Assembly (NCBI RefSeq): GCF_023920225.1
Contig: NZ_CP092587.1
Span: 1,178,001-1,242,000 of the forward strand
Source of the DNA: Vibrio gazogenes
GTDB taxonomy: Bacteria; Pseudomonadota; Gammaproteobacteria; Enterobacterales; Vibrionaceae
DNA length: 64,000 bases
Direction of reading: 5' to 3'
Positions 53,378 to 63,373 of the stretch are shown here, in pieces. The position numbers and the translations under genes are program-made. The stretch's first letter is position 1, and every line of letters begins with the position of its first letter. Under the pieces are notes generated by a model, which had not been told where the DNA came from, made no database searches, and saw only the letters and a list, made by a program, of their open reading frames with translations.

Positions 53378-55333
53378 ATGATCGAACAAACTTTTTCAGC
53401 TCATGGTGCTTTGGGGAAAGCCATCCCCGGATTTCAGCCACGTCAGGCCCAACTCGATATGGCCAACGCGATTGAATCTGCTATCCGTCATCAGTCACAA
53501 CTGGTGGTTGAAGCCGGAACGGGAACCGGGAAAACTTTTGCCTATTTAGTGCCGGCGTTGATGAGCGGTAAGAAAGTGGTCATCAGCACTGGCTCGAAAA
53601 ACCTGCAAGAGCAGTTATTCCATCGTGATTTACCCTTGATTGTCAAAGCGCTCGAATTTTTCGGCCAGATTGCCTTACTCAAAGGGCGTGCGAATTATTT
53701 ATGTCTGGAACGCCTCAACCGACAGATGATTGAGAGTCACGGCAATGAAACGGATTCGCAGCATTTTGCACAGTTGTTCCAGATCCGTCGCTGGGCGTCG
53801 GAGACGAAAACCGGTGACCTCGGTGAATGCGAAACGTTACCGGAAGATAGCCTGATTATTCCAACCATTACTTCGACCAATGATAATTGTCTGGGCAAAG
53901 ACTGCCCGGACTTTCAGGACTGTTTTGTCTCGAAAGCGCGTCGAAAAGCAATGGATGCGGATATTGTGGTGGTGAATCATCATTTGTTTCTGGCTGATCT
54001 TGCGATTAAAGAAACTGGGTTTGGCGAGCTTATCCCGGAAGCTGAGGTATTTATTTTTGATGAAGCCCATCAGTTACCGGATATCGCGAGTCAGTATTTC
54101 GGACAGTCGCTGACCAGCCGCCAGATTCAGGAATTGGCGAAAGATATCGAAATTGGATATCGCACCGAAGCGAAAGATATGCGTCAGTTGCAAAAAATCA
54201 GCGATAAGCTGGTTCAAACCGCGATGGATGTCAGAATAGCTCTGGGCGAGCCCGGTTACCGGGGCAACTGGCGCGAAGCCGTTCGCCAGCCCAAAATGAA
54301 TCAGGCGCTTGAACGTCTGACTGACAGTCTTGAATTTGCATTAGATGTCCTGAAACTCGTTTTGGGAAGAAGCCAACTGCTTGATACGGCTTTTGAGCGG
54401 GCCAATACCATTTTGGCGCGTCTGAAGCGTGTCTGTGATGTTTCAATTACCGGATATTCTTATTGGTTCGATACTACCCCCCGTCATTTCGGTTTGCACA
54501 TTACACCGCTCTCTGTTGCGGATAAGTTCCAAGAACAGATCAAACTGAAACCGGGGACGTGGATTTTTACTTCGGCAACATTAGCGGTGAATCATGATTT
54601 TAGCCATTTCAGCCATCGTTTGGGGCTGATGCCTGAACAACAGTTTTCTCTGCCGAGCCCGTTTGATTATGAAAAACAGGCGCGGCTGTGTGTCCCGCGT
54701 TATCTGCCCGAACCGAATTCACCGGGCATGGCCGATAAGTTGGTCACCATGCTGACGCCGGTTATCGAGCAAAATCAAGGGCGCTGTTTTTTCCTGTGTA
54801 CCTCACATCAAATGATGCGGGATTTAGGCGAACGATTTCGCCAACGTCTCGAACTACCGGTACTATTACAGGGTGAAACCAGCAAACAGAAAACTCTGTC
54901 TGAGTTTATGGCGCTCGGGAATGCCTTGCTGGTTGCAACCGGTGCTTTCTGGGAAGGGATTGATGTTAGAGGCGATGCCCTGAGCTGTGTTATTATTGAT
55001 AAATTGCCGTTTACTGCACCGGATGACCCATTACTGAAAGCTAGAATTGAAGACTGTCGTCTGCAAGGCGGAGAACCATTCCAACAGGTTCAATTGCCGG
55101 AAGCAGTGATAACCCTAAAGCAAGGGGTGGGGCGATTGATTCGCGACGCAAGCGATAAAGGTGCGCTGATCATTTGTGACAATCGGTTGGTCACCCGAGA
55201 TTATGGCGGCGTGTTTCTTGCAAGTTTACCCCCGATCCCGCGCACCCGTGATTTAGAACAGATACAAGTATTTCTCCGTGATATATCGGAGCCGTCGCAC
55301 TCGGAAAGTGATGAAGTGAGTACAGAGAGTTAA
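53378..55333 (+). CDS. yoaA: ATP-dependent DNA helicase YoaA (DinG/XPD type)
   Basis: This 651-residue superfamily 2 helicase of the XPD-like, iron-sulfur type acts in DNA repair in E. coli together with the HolC subunit. Walker A is EAGTGTGKT (Lys52) and the DEAH box is IFDEAHQLPD near residue 227. Four cysteines lie between them (LCLERLN, then CLGKDCPDFQDC) and hold the [4Fe-4S] cluster. Motif VI region is GVGRLIRDASDKG. The length is close to E. coli YoaA (636). tsaB starts immediately after its stop codon (TAA-ATG), so they form one operon. Confidence 0.95.
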   Translation: MIEQTFSAHGALGKAIPGFQPRQAQLDMANAIESAIRHQSQLVVEAGTGTGKTFAYLVPALMSGKKVVISTGSKNLQEQLFHRDLPLIVKALEFFGQIALLKGRANYLCLERLNRQMIESHGNETDSQHFAQLFQIRRWASETKTGDLGECETLPEDSLIIPTITSTNDNCLGKDCPDFQDCFVSKARRKAMDADIVVVNHHLFLADLAIKETGFGELIPEAEVFIFDEAHQLPDIASQYFGQSLTSRQIQELAKDIEIGYRTEAKDMRQLQKISDKLVQTAMDVRIALGEPGYRGNWREAVRQPKMNQALERLTDSLEFALDVLKLVLGRSQLLDTAFERANTILARLKRVCDVSITGYSYWFDTTPRHFGLHITPLSVADKFQEQIKLKPGTWIFTSATLAVNHDFSHFSHRLGLMPEQQFSLPSPFDYEKQARLCVPRYLPEPNSPGMADKLVTMLTPVIEQNQGRCFFLCTSHQMMRDLGERFRQRLELPVLLQGETSKQKTLSEFMALGNALLVATGAFWEGIDVRGDALSCVIIDKLPFTAPDDPLLKARIEDCRLQGGEPFQQVQLPEAVITLKQGVGRLIRDASDKGALIICDNRLVTRDYGGVFLASLPPIPRTRDLEQIQVFLRDISEPSHSESDEVSTES

Positions 55334-56035
55334 ATGAGTCCAAGAATTCTTGCAATTGATACCTCAACAGAAAACTGTTCTGTTGCCTTGATGGTTGATA
55401 ACCAATGTTTTGTCCGGCGTGATATTGCACCGCGGGACCATGCGAAAAAAATTCTGCCGATGGTCGATGAAGTGTTACATGAAGCGAACGTTCAACTGGC
55501 TGATTTAGATGCGTTGGCATTTGGCCGAGGCCCCGGCAGTTTTACCGGTGTCCGTATTTGTATCGGGATTGCTCAGGGGTTGGCGTTTGGCGCCGGATTG
55601 CCGACGGTTCCGGTTTCAACGTTGGAAGCAATGGCGCAAGGAAGTTACCGTTTACACGGTGCAGCGCATGTGGCAAGCGCCATTGATGCGCGGATGAGTG
55701 AAGTGTACTGGGGGCGTTTTGCCCGTCAGGATAATGGCGCTTGGCAGGTCGTGGATGATGAATGTGTGATTCCGCCTCAGACACTGACACAACAGCTTGA
55801 GTCAGACTCACATACATGGTGCTGTGCCGGAACGGGCTGGGCGGCTTATCACGAAGCTCTCTCCCAATTACCAATTCAGGTCGCTTCGGGGGATGTGCTT
55901 TATCCCGATGCCGAAGATATTGTCTTTTTAGCTAAAATTGCGTTTGAGGACGGTAAAACGGTGCCGGCAGAAGAAGCCAGCCCGATTTACTTACGTGATC
56001 AGGTCGCCTGGAAAAAAATGCCGGGTCGTGGATAG
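55334..56035 (+). CDS. tsaB: tRNA threonylcarbamoyladenosine biosynthesis protein TsaB
   Basis: The 233-residue protein is a member of the TsaB-TsaD-TsaE complex that makes t6A at position 37 of ANN-decoding tRNAs. The ASKHA-type start [15 protein letters not shown] is followed by [15 protein letters not shown] and [20 protein letters not shown] sequence ([15 protein letters not shown]). TsaB is the non-catalytic scaffold of TsaD. yoaA-tsaB is a conserved pair in enterobacteria and Vibrio. No gap separates the two here. Confidence 0.95.
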   Translation: MSPRILAIDTSTENCSVALMVDNQCFVRRDIAPRDHAKKILPMVDEVLHEANVQLADLDALAFGRGPGSFTGVRICIGIAQGLAFGAGLPTVPVSTLEAMAQGSYRLHGAAHVASAIDARMSEVYWGRFARQDNGAWQVVDDECVIPPQTLTQQLESDSHTWCCAGTGWAAYHEALSQLPIQVASGDVLYPDAEDIVFLAKIAFEDGKTVPAEEASPIYLRDQVAWKKMPGRG

Positions 56036-56121
56036 CAGCATTTCGCGAGCCAGATAAGTCAGTATGAGCCAGCGGGCGGTGATGCGTCACCACCGATACA
56101 CGAAGAGAGATGAGGAACATT

Positions 56122-56430
56122 ATGGTTTCGATTCAGGGATTACCACCTTCGCGAATACCGGGAACGGGGAAGTCATCGAAGTCGGCAAAAGCAAAGCGGC
56201 AGGGTGATTCTTCAGGTGCAGCCTCTGGCACTTATGAACCGACCCCCGTTGCCAATGCTGTCACGCATTCGATGCGCGCGATGAAAGAGACTGAGCGTTT
56301 TCAGGAAAATCTGCAATATGACTTACCGGAGGGGCGGGCACGGAAAGCTCTGGAAGAGTATTTTGGTGTGATGAATCAAGCCCGGCGAGAGGAACTTGCT
56401 CAGCTGCTGGGTGTCGATATTTATATTTAA
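56122..56430 (+). CDS. Hypothetical protein of a Vibrio-type family (sometimes mislabelled ParA)
   Basis: This roughly 102-residue protein begins MVSIQGLPPSRIPGTGKSSK and ends LAQLLGVDIYI. The first half is polar and probably disordered; the second half is helical (ERFQENLQYDLPEGRARKAL). There is no Walker motif, so the ParA label found on similar proteins in annotations is not supported. ATG at 56122 has GAGG 6 nt before it and is preferred to 56110. It lies between tsaB and the slp-type gene on the same strand, probably in one operon. Function unknown. Confidence 0.75.
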   Translation: MVSIQGLPPSRIPGTGKSSKSAKAKRQGDSSGAASGTYEPTPVANAVTHSMRAMKETERFQENLQYDLPEGRARKALEEYFGVMNQARREELAQLLGVDIYI

Positions 56431-56446
56431 GATGAGGAAAAACATA

Positions 56447-57016
56447 ATGGCTCGGTATCATTTCAGTCGTCGTATCAAAGGCACGGTGATAACCTTTGCC
56501 TGTCTGGTGCTTAGCGCCTGTGCTTCACTGCCGAATGAGTTATCTGTACCTGACGGAGCGGCAGTAATTCAAGATTATCAAACATTTGCAGCACTTCAAG
56601 GCACTCAAGCACCCTACGTGCGGTTGGGTGGCGTGATTGCTGATATTAAGAACTTGCCGCAACGGACTCGGCTGGAAATGGTTAACCTGCCGATCGGCTC
56701 TGATGGTAAACCCGATATTCGACAGGAACCGCATGGACGATTTATTGTTTATGTCAATCGATTCCTTGATCCGGTGACTTATGCCAAAGGGCGTTTACTG
56801 ACGGTGCTCGGTAGCGCAACCGCGCCAGAAAAAAGTCAGGTCGGTGAATACCGAGCAGAGTTTCCTGTCTTGTCCGCATCCGCATACCATCTATGGCGGG
56901 TGACGGAGCGTATCGTTATTCATGAACCGGACTCATTTCTACGTGATTGCGATCACTGGCGCTGCCGGGAGAGTTTCGGCTCGAAGACCGGTAAGGTGAT
57001 CCCTGAGGTCAAATAA
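56447..57016 (+). CDS. Slp family outer membrane lipoprotein (YeaY-like)
   Basis: The protein is about 189 residues. The lipobox LVLSACASLP follows a basic signal (MARYHFSRRIKGTVITFACL), so it is a lipoprotein; residue +2 is Ala, which allows outer-membrane sorting. The body YVRLGGVIADIKNLPQRTRLEM and DRTYAKGRLL-like sequence (PVTYAKGRLLTVLG) are Slp/YeaY features. E. coli yeaY lies after tsaB, matching this position. Slp proteins are induced by starvation or acid in E. coli; the role here is unknown. ATG at 56447 with GAGGA upstream is used rather than the longer frame. Confidence 0.9.
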   Translation: MARYHFSRRIKGTVITFACLVLSACASLPNELSVPDGAAVIQDYQTFAALQGTQAPYVRLGGVIADIKNLPQRTRLEMVNLPIGSDGKPDIRQEPHGRFIVYVNRFLDPVTYAKGRLLTVLGSATAPEKSQVGEYRAEFPVLSASAYHLWRVTERIVIHEPDSFLRDCDHWRCRESFGSKTGKVIPEVK

Positions 57017-57022
57017 TTTTCT

Positions 57023-57901
57023 ATGCTCGTACAACACGCTTATTCTATTTTCGAACAGAACATTGCTGCGATTGAAACTGACAATCGTCAAACAGCAACA
57101 TGTTCCGTCGTTTTCCTGCATGGCTGGCTGGATAATGCTGGCAGCTTTATGTCCGTGATGGACGTTCTCATGCATCAGATTTCTCCCCAGATTCATCTCT
57201 GTGCGATTGATTTACCGGGACACGGCCTGTCAAGCCATAAGTCGGCTGACAACTTTTATGCATTTCATGACTATATCGATGACATTCATCAATTTTTAAT
57301 GAAATTACCAGCGAAAAAAAAGGTTTTAGTTGGCCATTCGCTTGGTGGATTGATTGCGAGTTGTTATAGTGCCGCCTTTCCTGAATATGTCGATGGGCTT
57401 TTTTTGATTGAGAGTCTCGGACCTTTGGCCGAACGAGCAGAACTGAGTGTGCAGCGGTTACGTAATGGTGTAAAAAGCCGCACCCGTATTCGACACAAAT
57501 TTCGCAGAGCCTATGACCATTATGATGTGGCTCTACAAGTGCGGGCAGCACATTCGGAATTACCGAAAGCGCTCATTGAACCCATTGTGGCGCGAGGTCT
57601 CGAAGTACAAGACGGGCAGTGGGTATGGCGTGCGGATCCGAAATTATCTGCTCAGTCGTTATACCGAATGTCGGATGCTCATGCTGAAGCTGTGCTGGCT
57701 GCGATTCAATCGCCTTGCCAAGTTGTTTTAGCGAACCAAGGTTACCCATCTTTAAAATCATATTCCCCAGATTCGCTACCAGAGCAAATTGAGATTCAGC
57801 ACGTAAAGGGCGGTCATCATTGTCACTTAGAGCATCCTGAGCACATTGGTCAGCTGATATCACAGTTTGTAATGAAAATTGATGAAACACCATTTTCTTA
57901 A
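57023..57901 (+). CDS. Alpha/beta hydrolase (serine hydrolase-like)
   Basis: In this 292-residue alpha/beta hydrolase the oxyanion loop is FLHGWLDNAGSFM, the nucleophile elbow VGHSLGGLIAS (Ser near residue 113), and the late histidine is in GGHHCHLEHPEHIG. DLPGHGLSSHKS follows the family pattern. The layout is like the SERHL serine hydrolases. It starts 7 bp after the slp gene stop and precedes fadD, so it may belong to the same transcription unit. Substrate is unknown; lipid-derived esters would be reasonable beside fadD, as inference only. Confidence 0.85.
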   Translation: MLVQHAYSIFEQNIAAIETDNRQTATCSVVFLHGWLDNAGSFMSVMDVLMHQISPQIHLCAIDLPGHGLSSHKSADNFYAFHDYIDDIHQFLMKLPAKKKVLVGHSLGGLIASCYSAAFPEYVDGLFLIESLGPLAERAELSVQRLRNGVKSRTRIRHKFRRAYDHYDVALQVRAAHSELPKALIEPIVARGLEVQDGQWVWRADPKLSAQSLYRMSDAHAEAVLAAIQSPCQVVLANQGYPSLKSYSPDSLPEQIEIQHVKGGHHCHLEHPEHIGQLISQFVMKIDETPFS

Positions 57902-57990
57902 ATTAGAGTCTATACTTTAACAAAATTAACAAACAATTAACAAAATATAATAAGGCAGGGCACGGACCTGCCAGTACGAGGAGTATCCCT

Positions 57991-59682
57991 GTGGAGCATC
58001 CATGGCTTGCACGTTACCCAAATGATGTGCCTGAAACTATTAATCCAGATGTTTATTCATCTCTGGTTGAGATGTTTGAACGGTCGGTCACGAAATACGC
58101 TGACCAGCCTGCTTTTGTCAATATGGGAACGGTCATGACCTTCCGCAAGCTGGAAGAGCGTAGTCGCGCTTTTGCCGCTTATTTACAAAACGAGCTACAA
58201 CTTAAAAAAGGTGATCGCGTCGCTCTGATGATGCCGAATCTGCTGCAATATCCGGTGGCACTATTTGGTGTGTTGCGGGCTGGTTTGGTGGCAGTCAATG
58301 TTAACCCGTTGTATACACCCCGGGAGCTGGAACACCAGCTCAATGATGCGGGCGTCACCACGATTGTGATCGTCTCGAACTTTGCCGGAACCTTGCAGAA
58401 AATCGTGAAACGGACGGCGGTGAAACATGTCATTTTGACCAGCCTGGGGCAGATGTTACCGCGGGCTAAAGGCACCGTGGTTGATTTTGTCGTCAAATAT
58501 ATCAAGAAAATGGTGCCGCATTACCATTTGCCCGATGCGGTTTCGATGCGTACCGCATTGAAATGTGGTCGTCATATGCAGTACGTCAAGCCTCTGATTG
58601 AAGGTGATGATACGGCTTTTTTACAGTACACCGGTGGGACAACAGGGATAGCCAAAGGCGCGATCCTTTCTCACCGGAACATGGTTGCCAACGTCTTACA
58701 GGCGAAAGCGGCTTATGGGCCGGTGCTGACAGAAGGGCGCGAGTTGGTAGTGACTGCCTTGCCTTTGTATCATGTGTTTGCGTTGAGTGTGAACTGTTTA
58801 CTATTTGTTGAATTGGGCGGACAGAACCTGCTGATTACCAACCCGAGAGATATTCCAGGGTTCGTGAAAGAGTTACGACGCTACCCTGTCACGGCAATTA
58901 CCGGGGTGAATACGCTGTTCAATGCCTTGGTTCACAATGACTCATTCCGTCAGATGGATTTTTCACAGTTACATTTGTCTGTCGGTGGCGGAACGGCTGT
59001 TCAGCGGGCGGTTGCCAATGAGTGGAAAAAAGTGACGGGTTTACATCTGCTTGAAGGGTATGGTTTAACCGAATGTTCGCCTTTGGTGGCCGGTAACCCT
59101 TATGATTTGAGTGATTACAGTGGCGCAATTGGCCTGCCGGTACCATCGACGGATGTGCGAATTGTTGATGAACATGGTCAAGTCGTTGCGTTTGATCAGA
59201 CCGGTGAATTGCAGGTTCGCGGACCGCAGGTGATGTGTGGGTACTGGCGACGGGAAGATGCAACCAGAGAAGTGCTGACCGACGATGGTTGGTTATCGAC
59301 CGGTGATATTGTTCGGATGGATGATCAAGGTATGTTATATATTGTTGATCGGAAAAAAGATATGATTCTGGTCTCCGGTTTTAATGTCTATCCGAATGAA
59401 ATTGAAGATGTGGTTTCCATGCATGATAAAGTGCTGGAAGCCGCAGCCGTCGGGCAGCCACATGATGTCAGTGGTGAAGTGGTGAAATTATTTGTCGTGA
59501 AGAAAGATACATCGCTGACAAAAGAAGAAATCATTGCTCACTGTCGCCAATATCTAACCGGATATAAGATCCCCAAACTGATAGAATTCCGGGAAGAGCT
59601 GCCGAAAACCAATGTCGGTAAAATATTGCGCCGTGCATTGAAAGATGAAAATCAGGTGATGTTGAATATGGAACAAGCCTAG
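57991..59682 (+). CDS. fadD: Long-chain fatty acid-CoA ligase
   Basis: This 563-residue acyl-CoA synthetase activates fatty acids at the inner membrane for beta-oxidation. The AMP-binding signature [18 protein letters not shown], the linker [15 protein letters not shown] and [22 protein letters not shown] are present, as is the late lysine region [14 protein letters not shown]. The start is GTG at 57991 (GTG GAG CAT CCA TGG), with GAGGAG about 8 nt before it; the product begins [20 protein letters not shown], like other Vibrio FadD. E. coli FadD is 561 residues. fadD-rnd order is conserved in E. coli. Confidence 0.96.
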   Translation: MEHPWLARYPNDVPETINPDVYSSLVEMFERSVTKYADQPAFVNMGTVMTFRKLEERSRAFAAYLQNELQLKKGDRVALMMPNLLQYPVALFGVLRAGLVAVNVNPLYTPRELEHQLNDAGVTTIVIVSNFAGTLQKIVKRTAVKHVILTSLGQMLPRAKGTVVDFVVKYIKKMVPHYHLPDAVSMRTALKCGRHMQYVKPLIEGDDTAFLQYTGGTTGIAKGAILSHRNMVANVLQAKAAYGPVLTEGRELVVTALPLYHVFALSVNCLLFVELGGQNLLITNPRDIPGFVKELRRYPVTAITGVNTLFNALVHNDSFRQMDFSQLHLSVGGGTAVQRAVANEWKKVTGLHLLEGYGLTECSPLVAGNPYDLSDYSGAIGLPVPSTDVRIVDEHGQVVAFDQTGELQVRGPQVMCGYWRREDATREVLTDDGWLSTGDIVRMDDQGMLYIVDRKKDMILVSGFNVYPNEIEDVVSMHDKVLEAAAVGQPHDVSGEVVKLFVVKKDTSLTKEEIIAHCRQYLTGYKIPKLIEFREELPKTNVGKILRRALKDENQVMLNMEQA

Positions 59683-59707
59683 TCAGCTATGATTGATACG
59701 TACGGGG

Positions 59708-59735
59708 AAATGCCGACATTGATGTCGGCATTTTT
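59708..59735 (+). terminator. Terminator of fadD
   Basis: AAATGCCGACA-TTGA-TGTCGGCATTTTT, a strong stem followed by T residues, lies 26 bp after the fadD stop on the plus strand. Confidence 0.9.
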
Positions 59736-59805
59736 GCTTGTTTCCGGTCACTGGCTGTCAAAGGATGGTCGGATGCCTGACAATGAATGATAAAAGTGAG
59801 TAATT

Positions 59806-60930
59806 TTGGACTATCAAATGATTACCAGCTCAGATGAGCTTGAAGCGGTGTGCCGTAAAGCATTGCAGTGTCCCGTTGTGATGCTGGATACGGAATTTGT
59901 CCGGACCCGGACATTTCATGCCCACTTGGGGTTAATCCAGCTTTATGACGGAGAATCCGTCGCATTGATTGACCCGACAACCATTGAAGATATGACTCCT
60001 TTCGTCAATCTGTTGAAAGCACCGCAGGTGCTCAAAGTGCTTCACGCCGCCGGTGAAGATTTAGAAGTGTTCTACCATCAATTTGAGTGTGCACCGGCAC
60101 CGTTTGTGGATACACAGATTCTGGCGGCATTTATGGGGTATGGTCTGTCTACAGGCTTTGCCGCGCTGGTCGCTGATTTCACAGCGATTGAGCTCGATAA
60201 AAGTGAATCCCGGACCGATTGGATGGCAAGGCCGTTGAGTCAGAAACAACTGGACTATGCTGCTGCGGATGTTTTTTATCTGATGCCGGTTTATCAGCAA
60301 TTATTGGAAAAAGTTCAACAGAAAGGCTGGTGGGATGCTGCGTTGGAAGAGTCTCGGCTACAGGTTGAAAAGCGGACCCGAAGCTATCAGCCGGCAGACG
60401 CTTATCTCGATATCAAAGGGGCATGGCAACTGGCACCGAAGCAACTGGCGATCTTAAAATGTCTCGCGACCTGGCGTTACGAAGAAGCCTTAAAACGTAA
60501 TCTGGCGCTGAACTTTGTCATCAAAGAGCAAGACTTATTGACCATTGCCCGGTTGGAATTAGTCAATTTCAAGCGGATGGAAGCCGAAGGTGTTGATCCT
60601 CGCTCGGTGAAACGCCACGGTGCAAAAATCAGCCAACTGGTGAAAGAAGGGCAGGCGGTCAGCGAAGCTGATTACCCAGCGCGTATTGTTCCTGTTTCAG
60701 ATTACCCTGGATACAAACAGCTGTTTAAACGACTCAAGGATCAAGTCAACGTGCAGTCTGAAAAGCTGGGTTTATCGCCGGAATTTCTTGCTTCCCGGAA
60801 GCAGTTGAATCAATTATTGGGTTGGGTATGGAAGGCACAGACCGATCCACAATTTGTCCCGGATCTGATGCAAGGATGGCGTAAAGAAGCTTTGGGCGAG
60901 CTTTTGTATGAGATGGTGTCGGCTGCGTGA
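59806..60930 (+). CDS. rnd: Ribonuclease D
   Basis: The 374-residue DEDD-family 3'-5' exonuclease trims tRNA precursors. Exo I is VMLDTEFVRTRTF, Exo II LHAAGEDLEVFY and Exo III QLDYAAADVFYLMPVY; an HRDC domain follows (about 205-290). The start codon is TTG at 59806, giving MDYQMITSSDELEAVC. E. coli rnd is known to start with UUG, and the beginning aligns with MNYQMIT there, so the unusual start is conserved. It lies between a terminator and a hairpin, transcribed alone. Confidence 0.95.
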   Translation: MDYQMITSSDELEAVCRKALQCPVVMLDTEFVRTRTFHAHLGLIQLYDGESVALIDPTTIEDMTPFVNLLKAPQVLKVLHAAGEDLEVFYHQFECAPAPFVDTQILAAFMGYGLSTGFAALVADFTAIELDKSESRTDWMARPLSQKQLDYAAADVFYLMPVYQQLLEKVQQKGWWDAALEESRLQVEKRTRSYQPADAYLDIKGAWQLAPKQLAILKCLATWRYEEALKRNLALNFVIKEQDLLTIARLELVNFKRMEAEGVDPRSVKRHGAKISQLVKEGQAVSEADYPARIVPVSDYPGYKQLFKRLKDQVNVQSEKLGLSPEFLASRKQLNQLLGWVWKAQTDPQFVPDLMQGWRKEALGELLYEMVSAA

Positions 60931-61018
60931 TCCGATGGCATCGGGTGAGATAGTCACGAGTTCAGGCAAATGGAAAACAGCGGCGCCTATCCTCTACGTG
61001 ACATCCCACGTGAAGTTG

Positions 61019-61050
61019 CTATATAACCGGAACTGACGCCGGTTATATAG
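61019..61050. terminator. Perfect 12-bp hairpin between convergent rnd and minE
   Basis: CTATATAACCGG at 61019-61030 pairs with CCGGTTATATAG at 61039-61050 across an 8-nt loop, 19 bp beyond the minE stop on the minus strand. No T-run, but the position fits a bidirectional terminator. Confidence 0.6.
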
Positions 61051-61069
61051 CAGGCGGAGAGCACCGCGA

Positions 61070-61333
61070 TTACTTCTCTTCATCCGGCAATTTGACATTC
61101 AATTCCAGTACGGACAGATCATCGCCTTTATGTTCGAAAGTGAGCTCGACCATGTCGGGATCAATGGCAACATATTTGGCGATCACTTTCAGAATATCGT
61201 CTTTTAATTGCGGCAGATAGTTCGGAGCCGGATCGTTCTGGCTGCGGCGTTCAGCAACGATAATTTGCAAACGTTCTTTCGCAAGACTTGCGGAGGTTTG
61301 CTTCTTCGGGCGGAAAAACTCCAGTAATGACAT
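61070..61333 (-). CDS. minE: Cell division topological specificity factor MinE
   Basis: The 87-residue partner of MinD drives MinCD oscillation between the poles. The N-terminus [20 protein letters not shown] and the contact helix [18 protein letters not shown] are the MinD-binding part; the rest, [20 protein letters not shown], is the dimer/topology domain. It starts 6 nt after the minD stop, so translation is probably coupled. It is the last gene of minC-minD-minE, read leftwards. Confidence 0.97.
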   Translation of the reverse strand: MSLLEFFRPKKQTSASLAKERLQIIVAERRSQNDPAPNYLPQLKDDILKVIAKYVAIDPDMVELTFEHKGDDLSVLELNVKLPDEEK

Positions 61334-61339
61334 ACGTTC

Positions 61340-62152
61340 TTAACCTCCAAATAACCGTTGAAAAATGCCTTTCTTCTGCTCGGACAGAAAACGGAATTCC
61401 AGCTCACTGCCTGTCAGGCGCTCGACCGCATCATGATAAGCCTGTCCGGCATCTGACTGTTCATCAAATATCACCGGCACCCCTTTATTAGACGCATTGA
61501 GTACTGCCTGACTTTCAGGAATCACACCTAGCAATTTAATGTGCAGAATTTCTTCAACATCTTCCACACTCAGCATTTCTCCCTGAGTCACGCGAGTGGG
61601 GTTGTAGCGGGTGAGTAAGAGGTGCTGTTTAATCGGTTCAAGACCTTGTTCGGCACGAAGTGATTTCGAATCGAGAATACCCAGAATGCGGTCAGAGTCG
61701 CGCACGGACGAGACTTCCGGGTTGGTAGTGATAATCGCTTCATCGGCGAAGTAAAGTGCCATAAGTGCGCCTTGTTCTATCCCTGCCGGAGAGTCACAGA
61801 TAATGAAATCAAAGCCCATGCTGTCTAATTCATCAAACACACGTTTGACACCATCACGGGTCAGGGCATCTTTATCCCGAGTTTGAGAGGCCGGTAAAAT
61901 AAAGAGATTGTCGGAGCGTTTATCTTTGATCAGCGCCTGATTGAGCGTTGCTTCGCCCTGAATGACATTCACGAAGTCATATACCACCCGGCGCTCGCAC
62001 CCCATAATGAGGTCTAGGTTGCGTAAGCCGATGTCGAAATCGATGACTGCGGTTTTCATACCTTTGATTGCCAAACCTGAGGCAATTGCTGCACTCGATG
62101 TCGTTTTCCCAACACCGCCTTTACCTGATGTAACAACAATAATGCGTGCCAT
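61340..62152 (-). CDS. minD: Septum site-determining ATPase MinD
   Basis: The 270-residue membrane-associated ATPase has the deviant Walker A GKGGVGKTTSSAAIA near the N-terminus, IDFDIGLRNLD as switch I region and CDSPAGIEQGA as switch II. The C-terminal amphipathic helix KKGIFQRLFGG anchors it to the membrane. With MinC it blocks division at the poles. It lies 42 nt after minC and 6 nt before minE in one operon. Confidence 0.98.
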   Translation of the reverse strand: MARIIVVTSGKGGVGKTTSSAAIASGLAIKGMKTAVIDFDIGLRNLDLIMGCERRVVYDFVNVIQGEATLNQALIKDKRSDNLFILPASQTRDKDALTRDGVKRVFDELDSMGFDFIICDSPAGIEQGALMALYFADEAIITTNPEVSSVRDSDRILGILDSKSLRAEQGLEPIKQHLLLTRYNPTRVTQGEMLSVEDVEEILHIKLLGVIPESQAVLNASNKGVPVIFDEQSDAGQAYHDAVERLTGSELEFRFLSEQKKGIFQRLFGG

Positions 62153-62194
62153 TTGTTTCCCTTAAATTTAACTTAAGTTTCCTTTGAGTAGGAT

Positions 62195-62857
62195 TTAAAT
62201 AGTGATTGGCTCAATGTGAAGCGTGCCGTCATGATAACTGAGCATCGCTTTTTTCTGCCAGTGCTCACTTGAAATTTGATCACTGAGCCAATAATTACCC
62301 GCGATAGAAATTAATTCAGCCTGTAAATCGTGACAGAATATTTTTGCTTGCTGTTGTCCGCTGGCACCAGCAATCGCTCTGCCGCGTAAGCTACCGTAAA
62401 TATGAATTGAACCATCGGCAATCACTTCAGCACCGGCACTCACGTGATTGAGAATGACTAAGTCAGAATTTTTCGCATAGACCTGCTGGCCTGAACGAAT
62501 CGGTGTGGTGATGGTCTTTGTCGGTGTGATTGCCGCGGGTGCCTGACTTGGGGACTTACTGGCAGTGAGCACAGCCAAACCCGCTTCGGATGCAAGATTT
62601 TGCGTGCGTTTATCCCGGGCACCGGTGACACCGACAGGTACCATGCCCGTCTCATGAATCCCGAGTTTCAACTGGTGAAAATCAAGTTCATCTTCAACTT
62701 GGGCAATGTTGAGCACAATGGGGGCAGCGGTGAAAAATGCCGGCGCCTGAGTGACTTTTTGTTTCAAGAACTCGACGGACTTTGAAATTTCACTGTCTGC
62801 AATATGTAACACGGAGAGTGTAAAACTACTACCTTTAAGATCAGGTGTGATTGACAT
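62195..62857 (-). CDS. minC: Septum site-determining inhibitor MinC
   Basis: This roughly 220-residue inhibitor of FtsZ assembly has an N-terminal domain, [20 protein letters not shown] onward, that acts on FtsZ. The C-terminal beta-helix ([20 protein letters not shown], then RGRAIAG) binds MinD. ATG at 62857 gives the usual length and the family start; the frame stays open to 62950 but the extra residues do not fit MinC. First gene of the min operon, divergent from ycgL. Confidence 0.95.
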   Translation of the reverse strand: MSITPDLKGSSFTLSVLHIADSEISKSVEFLKQKVTQAPAFFTAAPIVLNIAQVEDELDFHQLKLGIHETGMVPVGVTGARDKRTQNLASEAGLAVLTASKSPSQAPAAITPTKTITTPIRSGQQVYAKNSDLVILNHVSAGAEVIADGSIHIYGSLRGRAIAGASGQQQAKIFCHDLQAELISIAGNYWLSDQISSEHWQKKAMLSYHDGTLHIEPITI

Positions 62858-63058
62858 AGGTAATTTGGGCCTCAACTCATAAAACACTGTAGAAAGGGCA
62901 TTGCCTGAAAGTAGGGCTGTCATGTTATAGTCACAGCTCAAACTCAGCAAGATATCTTACTTTTAATTGACGCTTTTAACCTCAAAATCAGGTTAACTTT
63001 ATGTGTTGGGATCGTAAGTCTTGACATGCTGGTCGGGAAATATACAAAAGGCACGCTA

Positions 63059-63343
63059 ATGCTTTGTTCTATTTATAAAAGTCCTAAAAAAGAAGGCACC
63101 TATTTATATGTTGAGAAAAAAGACGACTTCTCACAAGTTCCGGAAGCATTGCTAAAGATGTTCGGACGACCGGTCTTAGTGATGACGATGAGTCTGGCAG
63201 GCAAGACGCTGGCAAACGTTGATATTGAAAAAGTACAAGCCGCGCTTAAAGATAACGGGTTTTTCTTACAATTACCGCCACCACCGGAAAATTTATTAGA
63301 AAGCTATAAAGCAAGGAAAGCCGCTCGACAGGAACAGCAGTAG
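63059..63343 (+). CDS. ycgL: YcgL domain protein
   Basis: This roughly 94-residue protein begins [20 protein letters not shown] and ends [20 protein letters not shown], the known YcgL form. Near its middle, [20 protein letters not shown] is conserved. Function unknown; in E. coli it sits next to minC, divergent, as here. The ATG at 63059 is used rather than 63026, which would add residues outside the family. The next gene follows 30 nt later. Confidence 0.93.
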   Translation: MLCSIYKSPKKEGTYLYVEKKDDFSQVPEALLKMFGRPVLVMTMSLAGKTLANVDIEKVQAALKDNGFFLQLPPPPENLLESYKARKAARQEQQ

Positions 63344-63373
63344 CGAATACTTATCAGGATGAGAGGAGATAAA

